Part shown: positions 59,710 through 64,000 of the stretch, piece by piece
Numbering within the stretch: the first letter of the stretch is position 1
Layout of the letters: every line of letters begins with the position of its first letter
Assembly (NCBI GenBank): GCA_949285135.1
Contig: CASDXO010000013.1
Location: 124,001-188,000, forward strand
Origin: an uncultured Phascolarctobacterium sp.
Lineage (GTDB): Bacteria; Bacillota; Negativicutes; Acidaminococcales; Acidaminococcaceae
Length of the DNA: 64,000 nucleotides
Reading direction: 5' to 3'
Translations under genes and position numbers: made by a program
Notes under the pieces: model-generated
Databases searched by the model: none
Told to the model about the DNA's origin: nothing
Seen by the model: only the letters and a program-made list of their open reading frames with translations

Positions 59710-60680
59710 TTATTGTAACCGGTGGTGCTGGATTTATCGGCAGTAATATTGTCAAAGGATTGAACGACCGTGGTCGTGATGATATTTTAGTTGTAGACAA
59801 TCTGACAAATATGGTGAAATTTAAAAATATCCAGGGCCTGAAGGTCATGGATTATATGGATAAATATGCCTTTGCTGACGCCCTAAAAGCAGGGAAGTTT
59901 AATCATGAAAAAATAGATGTTATTTTCCATGAAGGTGCCTGCTCCGATACTATGGAGTATGACGGCAAATATATGATGGAAAACAATTTTGAATATACCA
60001 AGAATCTGCTGCATTTTTGCCTGGACAGAAAGATTCAGCTGCTGTATGCATCTTCTGCTTCTACTTATGGCAGTGGTGCGCATGGCTTTAAAGAAGAACC
60101 TGCCTGTGAAGAAGCGTTGAATGTCTACGCTTTTTCCAAGCTGTTTTTTGATAACTACCTGCGTCGCCTGTTGCCGCAGGCACAAAGCCAGGTAGTAGGT
60201 CTGCGCTATTTTAACGTTTACGGGCCGCAGGAAAATCACAAGGGCAAGATGGCTTCTATGGTTTATCAGATGTATAACCAGTGGAAAGCAGAAAAGAAAG
60301 TGCGTCTGTTTGGCGAATATAACGGTTATGGCCCCGGTGAACAGACTCGTGACTTTATTTATGTCAAGGATGTAGTTAAAGTAAACTTCTATTTCTGGGA
60401 TCATCCTGAAATCAGCGGTATCTATAACTGTGGTACAGGACATGCTCATCAGTTCAACACATTGGCTAAAGGCGTGCTGAAACACTTTGGCAGTGGTGAG
60501 CTGGAATATATTCCGTTCCCGGAAGTATTAAAAGGCAAATATCAAAGCTTTACAGAAGCAGATCCGTCCAATTTGCTGGCAGCAGGCTATGACGGCGGCT
60601 TTACCGATATTGAGGAAGCAGTAGCAGAATACTGCGCATTGCTGGATAAAACCGGCGGTTATTACGTATATGAAGGCTAA
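59706..60680 (+). CDS. hldD: HldD, ADP-glyceromanno-heptose 6-epimerase
   Basis: HldD converts ADP-D-glycero-D-manno-heptose to the L-glycero form. The 324-residue extended SDR protein shows the nucleotide-binding TGGAGFIGSNIVKGLN, FHEGACSDTMEYDG, the Ser in ASSASTYGSG and the Tyr-Lys of the active site in NVYAFSKLFFDNYLR, plus RYFNVYGPQENHKG specific to HldD. Length agrees with the family. It overlaps hldE and gmhB, indicating a translationally coupled operon. Confidence 0.97.
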   Translation: MIIVTGGAGFIGSNIVKGLNDRGRDDILVVDNLTNMVKFKNIQGLKVMDYMDKYAFADALKAGKFNHEKIDVIFHEGACSDTMEYDGKYMMENNFEYTKNLLHFCLDRKIQLLYASSASTYGSGAHGFKEEPACEEALNVYAFSKLFFDNYLRRLLPQAQSQVVGLRYFNVYGPQENHKGKMASMVYQMYNQWKAEKKVRLFGEYNGYGPGEQTRDFIYVKDVVKVNFYFWDHPEISGIYNCGTGHAHQFNTLAKGVLKHFGSGELEYIPFPEVLKGKYQSFTEADPSNLLAAGYDGGFTDIEEAVAEYCALLDKTGGYYVYEG

Positions 60681-61173
60681 GGCTGTATTTTTAGACCGTG
60701 ACGGCGTTTTGAATGTAGATGTTGATTATCTGTACAGGATTGAAGATTTACATTGGATAACCGAAGCGCCGCAGGCGCTTGCTTATCTGGCTGATTTAGG
60801 TTATAAACTTTTTGTCGTCACTAATCAGAGCGGCATTGCTCGCGGTTATTATACTGTGGCAGATATGCAGCGTCTGCATACTTATATGCAGCAGGAACTG
60901 CGCAAATATGGTGCACAAATTGAAAAGTTTTATTATTGCCCGCATCATAAAGAAGGTAAGGTCGCTGAATACGCTGTAGAGTGTGCTTGCCGTAAACCAA
61001 AACCGGGGATGCTTCTCAAAGCTATGGAAGAATATGCCATAGATAAAGAGCAAAGCTTTTTAATCGGCGACAGTAAGAGAGATATAGAAGCTGCCCAGGC
61101 AGCAGGTATTCAGGGTTATTTATTTAGCGGCGGCAGTCTGCTGCAATTTGTACATAATATTATTAAAGGCTGA
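60670..61173 (+). CDS. gmhB: GmhB, heptose-1,7-bisphosphate 7-phosphatase
   Basis: GmhB removes the 7-phosphate from heptose bisphosphate between the two HldE reactions. The 167-residue HAD phosphatase has motif I VFLDRDGVLNVDVDYLYR, motif II FVVTNQSGIARGYYT, the zinc loop YYCPHHKEG with ECACRKPKPGML (Cys, His, Cys, Cys ligands), and motif III FLIGDSKRDIEAAQAAG. It overlaps the end of hldD by 11 nt and precedes the first heptosyltransferase by 5 nt. Confidence 0.96.
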   Translation: MKAKAVFLDRDGVLNVDVDYLYRIEDLHWITEAPQALAYLADLGYKLFVVTNQSGIARGYYTVADMQRLHTYMQQELRKYGAQIEKFYYCPHHKEGKVAEYAVECACRKPKPGMLLKAMEEYAIDKEQSFLIGDSKRDIEAAQAAGIQGYLFSGGSLLQFVHNIIKG

Positions 61174-61178
61174 AAAAG

Positions 61179-62204
61179 ATGGAATATAAAAATATTTTAA
61201 TTATCAAAATGAGCTCTTTGGGAGATATACTGCATACTTTACCGTTCGCAGCAGCTTTGCGCAAACGGTATCCACAGGCTAAAATAAGCTGGCTGGTACA
61301 TCCGCAGTTTGCCGGTTTTGTGCCTGATCCTCCCGTTATTGATGAAGTCTTGTATTTTGATAAAGTAAAATTCAAACAGATGAGCTTAGCTGATAAAATA
61401 AAATATTTTTTTTCCATGCGCAGCCTGCTGCACAGCAAGCATTTTGATTTAGTCATTGATATGCAGGGACTGTTTAAAAGTGCTATTCTTGCAGCTATCA
61501 GCGGCTGCAGTAATCGTATTGGCTACTGTGAGATGCGTGAAGGAAGCGGTTTAATCAGCAAGGCCGTTTGCGGCAGCCATAGTAAGGCGCATGTTATAGA
61601 ACGTTATCTGGATGTAGCGCGTTATTTAGGTGCTGACGTTCAGAAAGTAGAATTTCCCATGCCTGATTTGACTGCGGAAAGTAAAAGCGTGCAAGAAAAG
61701 CTTGCTGCGCAAAATGTTACAGGAGATTATGTAGTTTTTGTTCCCGGTGCCAGATGGCAGACTAAAGAGTGGCCTGTGGAATATTATGCCAGACTGGCAG
61801 CCATGATTACCGCTGATGGCACTGCTGTCGTCTTAGCCGGAGGACCGGATGATATGGCAAAAGGCGGCAGGATTAAGGAATTGAGCCCTGCAGTGGCTGA
61901 TCTTACAGGACAGACGAGTCTGAGAGAGTTGGCGGCGCTTATCAAAGGCTGCAGCGTATATATCAGTGCGGATACGGGTCCGCTGCATTTTGCCGCTGCT
62001 TTAAAGAAACCACTGATTGCCATGTATGGCCCTACTAAAGCAGACAGGACCGGCCCTTATGGCAGTGATAAGGCGTCAGTGCTTTTGTCACCTGCAGCAT
62101 GTGCAGGCTGTCTTAAAAAGGCATGTAACGATTGGCATTGCATGCATGATATTACTCCTGAAATGGTTTATAAGGTTTATAAAGAAAAGCTGGTGAGGAT
62201 ATGA
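61179..62204 (+). CDS. waaC: Heptosyltransferase I-type (WaaC-like) GT9 glycosyltransferase
   Basis: A 341-residue GT9 family protein that adds heptose to Kdo in the LPS inner core. The N-terminus IIKMSSLGDILHTLPFAAAL and VIDMQGLFKSAILAAISGC are typical of WaaC, as is the donor domain with VVFVPGARWQTKEWPVEYYA, VVLAGGPDDMAKG and ISADTGPLHFAAALKKPLIAMYG (quoted in part). The C-terminus holds a Cys-rich motif (CAGCLKKACNDWHCM) common in GT9 enzymes. It is followed with a 4-nt overlap by a second GT9 gene. Confidence 0.88.
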   Translation: MEYKNILIIKMSSLGDILHTLPFAAALRKRYPQAKISWLVHPQFAGFVPDPPVIDEVLYFDKVKFKQMSLADKIKYFFSMRSLLHSKHFDLVIDMQGLFKSAILAAISGCSNRIGYCEMREGSGLISKAVCGSHSKAHVIERYLDVARYLGADVQKVEFPMPDLTAESKSVQEKLAAQNVTGDYVVFVPGARWQTKEWPVEYYARLAAMITADGTAVVLAGGPDDMAKGGRIKELSPAVADLTGQTSLRELAALIKGCSVYISADTGPLHFAAALKKPLIAMYGPTKADRTGPYGSDKASVLLSPAACAGCLKKACNDWHCMHDITPEMVYKVYKEKLVRI

Positions 62205-63241
62205 TGGCAGAGCTAAACGGTAAAAGAATACTGGTAACTTTTTTAATGCATCTGGGAGATCTGACGCTGACTACGCCTTTTATCCATGCGTTGCGGCATG
62301 TGGCACCGGATGCGCATATCACCTTTCTGGCAGATGAAAAACTGAAAGATGTAGTGCTGCATAACCCGTATTTAGATGAAGTTATCACCATAGATAAAAA
62401 GGGCCGCGACAACAGTTTGCTGGCCCTGGTTGCCTGTGCCCGTAAACTCTCTGCCATGGACTTTGACGTAGTGATAAATCTGCATCCTAATGAACGCTGC
62501 TCTTTTATCTGTGCCTTAACTAAAACCAAACTGCGTGCAGGTACTACACATACTTTATTTAAACCATTGTGGGATGTATTTACTCCTTTAAACAGGAAAA
62601 TTCATGCTGCGGATATGTATCTTAATGTATTGGAGCAGCTTGGAGTTACTGAGATAAAACATAATGGTCTGGAAATTTTCCCGGGAGAGGATCATATAAG
62701 GCAGGCAGAAGAATTCTGGCGGGAAAATGGCGTTTTTGGCAGCGATAAGCTGATTGGTTTCAATATTGGCAGTGCCGTGGTAACAAAGCGCTGGGCGCCG
62801 GAGCGTTTTGCTCAGGTGGCAGATATTCTGGCAGAAAAAGGCTATAAAGCGGTATTTTTTGGTGGTACCATGGATGAAGAGATGGTACAGGAAGCAGTAA
62901 GCAGAATGCACACAATCCCGGTAGTGGCGACAGGTGCTTTTACTATTGGTACGCTGGCAGCAGCCATGCGCCGCTGCAGCCTGATTATAACTAATGACAG
63001 TGGTCCCATGCATGTAGCAATCAGCCAAAAGGTACCTATTGTTGCAATGTATGGACCTTCCAGTCCCAAATTGTACGGGCCCTATACAAAAGACGCTGTT
63101 ATTGTTACAGCACAGCCGCCATGTATGGGTTGTGCATCCGGCATGAAGCATAAATGTGATGATATGCAGTGTATGACAAGATTAACAGTAGAACAGGTAG
63201 TGCAGGCAGCGGAACAAATGCTGGCACAAAAAGGACAATGA
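62201..63241 (+). CDS. waaF: Heptosyltransferase II-type (WaaF-like) GT9 glycosyltransferase
   Basis: A 346-residue GT9 glycosyltransferase, probably adding the second heptose. Visible are FLMHLGDLTLTTPFIHALRH, VINLHPNERCSFICAL, a donor domain with FNIGSAVVTKRWAPERFA, VFFGGTMDEEMVQEA and ITNDSGPMHVAISQKVPIV, and a Cys-rich end PPCMGCASGMKHKCDDMQCM. Assignment as WaaF rests on order and pairing with the WaaC-like gene; other hexose or heptose transferases of GT9 remain possible. It overlaps the upstream gene by 4 nt and the next by 4 nt. Confidence 0.85.
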   Translation: MMAELNGKRILVTFLMHLGDLTLTTPFIHALRHVAPDAHITFLADEKLKDVVLHNPYLDEVITIDKKGRDNSLLALVACARKLSAMDFDVVINLHPNERCSFICALTKTKLRAGTTHTLFKPLWDVFTPLNRKIHAADMYLNVLEQLGVTEIKHNGLEIFPGEDHIRQAEEFWRENGVFGSDKLIGFNIGSAVVTKRWAPERFAQVADILAEKGYKAVFFGGTMDEEMVQEAVSRMHTIPVVATGAFTIGTLAAAMRRCSLIITNDSGPMHVAISQKVPIVAMYGPSSPKLYGPYTKDAVIVTAQPPCMGCASGMKHKCDDMQCMTRLTVEQVVQAAEQMLAQKGQ

Positions 63242-63879
63242 CACAGAAAAAACAGTTATCCCATGAAATAATCTTATTATGCGAGCATATAGATATTGCT
63301 CAGTTTATCAGTGTTTATATCGAATATTTGCGCAAACAGCAGGTAGAGATACCTGCTGTAAAGATTATCAATATAGGTAATATCAATAAAGCTGAACAGA
63401 TTTTACGGCAGCTAACAGAGCAGAGCTGGTTTGAAGAAATTAAAAAGGTTATTATTTTTGCTGACGCGACTAAAAAACGTATGGAACGTGAACACCTGCT
63501 GTACAAAGTACAGCTGCATACTTTTCTGAAAAACTTTCCAGACTACAGATATTTTCTGTTTCCTTATAAATCGACTGCCGGACGCTGGCAGGCAGGTTTT
63601 CTGGAAGATGTATTGTTAGATACGCTGAAAATGGAAACTTCTGAGTGCTGTGATTATTACAATCTGCGAAATATAACAGAAGATTTTTTGTTAAGCGTAA
63701 ATAATAACAGAGGCAAGGAAAATCGTTTTGTTAACCATAACAGGCATTTCTTATGTACTTATTTGGCCGGAACGAAGAAATATGCTGGCTTAAAGTTAGC
63801 GGAAGCAGCACAGAAAGGTGCTTTTGATTTAGAGAGCAATAAGTTTGATGATTTAAAAGAAGCTTTAATTGCGTTGTAA
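63238..63879 (+). CDS. Hypothetical protein, possibly TOPRIM/DUF3226-like
   Basis: A 213-residue cytoplasmic protein without signal peptide. The order of an N-terminal strand LSHEIILLCEHIDIAQFI, a middle IINIGNINKAEQILRQL and then KKVIIFADATKKRME resembles the DUF3226/TOPRIM-like fold, where Glu and Asp positions bind metal; here the first Glu (CEH) and an Asp (FADA) are present. No function can be given. It overlaps the WaaF-like gene by 4 nt and so belongs to the core-LPS operon by position. AAAAGGA precedes the ATG. The following gene starts 16 nt later. Confidence 0.55.
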   Translation: MTQKKQLSHEIILLCEHIDIAQFISVYIEYLRKQQVEIPAVKIINIGNINKAEQILRQLTEQSWFEEIKKVIIFADATKKRMEREHLLYKVQLHTFLKNFPDYRYFLFPYKSTAGRWQAGFLEDVLLDTLKMETSECCDYYNLRNITEDFLLSVNNNRGKENRFVNHNRHFLCTYLAGTKKYAGLKLAEAAQKGAFDLESNKFDDLKEALIAL

Positions 63880-63895
63880 ATAAGGAGTAACTTCG

Positions 63896-64000
63896 TTGAA
63901 ATATTTTACAAGGTTTTTTTCTGACTTACAGCAGGATCTTAAAGCTTTTATTTTTTGGTGTCTAATATTCTCTTTTTTTAGAGCAGTATTTATTGCGATT
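63896..64000 (+). CDS. N-terminus of a membrane protein (cut by window end)
   Basis: An open frame begins with TTG at 63896, 8 nt after AAGGAG, and runs to the window edge (35 codons). It starts MKYFTRFFSDLQQDLKAFIF and continues with a hydrophobic segment WCLIFSFFRAVFIAI, fitting the first membrane helix of a multi-pass protein. In related organisms a sulfatase/LTA-synthase-type phosphotransferase would fit such a start and context, but the visible part is too short to tell. Confidence 0.5.
   Translation, partial: MKYFTRFFSDLQQDLKAFIFWCLIFSFFRAVFIAI

Overview
The window looks like a chromosomal segment of a diderm Firmicute (class Negativicutes). A Phascolarctobacterium-like member of the Acidaminococcaceae is my best guess; the class is much safer than the genus. 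The grounds are Firmicute-style ribosome binding sites (AGGAGG) with frequent TTG/GTG starts, next to a complete lipopolysaccharide (LPS) and outer-membrane assembly locus, LpxI instead of LpxH, and SLH-domain porins of the OmpM type that tether the outer membrane to the cell wall. Base composition is moderate, with AT-rich intergenic regions.

Layout. (1) 1-3951: housekeeping genes: the end of prs, a polysaccharide deacetylase, pth, a phosphoglycolate-phosphatase-like HAD enzyme on the minus strand, and an AlaX-type alanyl-tRNA editing protein. (2) 4082-14807: outer-membrane protein assembly: tamB, a small sigma-70 factor, a single-pass membrane protein, bamA, an unrecognised secreted beta-rich protein, and three OmpH/Skp-like chaperones, two of them lipoproteins. 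(3) 14894-34177: lipid A, Kdo and Lpt genes in near-continuous runs: lpxD, an LpxL-type acyltransferase, lpxC, fabZ, lpxA, lpxI, lpxB, msbA, a fused waaA-lpxK, kdsB, kdsA, kdsD, kdsC, a second acyltransferase, lptC, lptA, lptB, one LptF/G permease, then a DUF3084 membrane protein and a YqgF/RuvC-like protein. (4) 34274-42212: accessory genes: a cyclodeaminase-family enzyme, a YgiW-like OB-fold protein divergent from a two-component pair, an MFS transporter, an M20 peptidase and glycerol kinase. (5) 42327-47381: the vestige of a lost dehydrogenase gene, then two PuuE/PgdA-like deacetylases, a polar amino-acid ABC importer and an Asp/Glu/hydantoin racemase, which may form one catabolic cassette. 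(6) 47572-47815: two tRNA-Ser genes. (7) 48268-57654: cell-surface genes: three ompM porins sharing a conserved 20-nt leader element, two paralogous secreted proteins, a VirK/YbjX protein, a repeat-containing secreted protein and a short LptD. (8) 57666-64000: heptose and inner-core LPS genes gmhA, hldE, hldD, gmhB, two heptosyltransferases, a possible TOPRIM-like orphan, and the start of a membrane protein cut by the window end.

How the parts fit. The window encodes nearly the whole route from UDP-GlcNAc and heptulose/arabinose phosphates to Kdo- and heptose-bearing lipid A, its flipping (MsbA), its transport bridge (LptB, LptC, LptA, LptF/G, LptD), and the machinery that folds and tethers outer-membrane proteins (BamA, TamB, Skp, OmpM). 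The points I find most worth following are the conserved ompM leader element, the sigma factor and membrane protein embedded between tamB and bamA, the QseB/PmrA-like direct repeats upstream of the YgiW-like gene, the putative cyclic-amide cassette, and a perfect 16-bp hairpin inside the signal-peptide codons of the gene after bamA. All functional calls come from reading the sequence; no database search was run.
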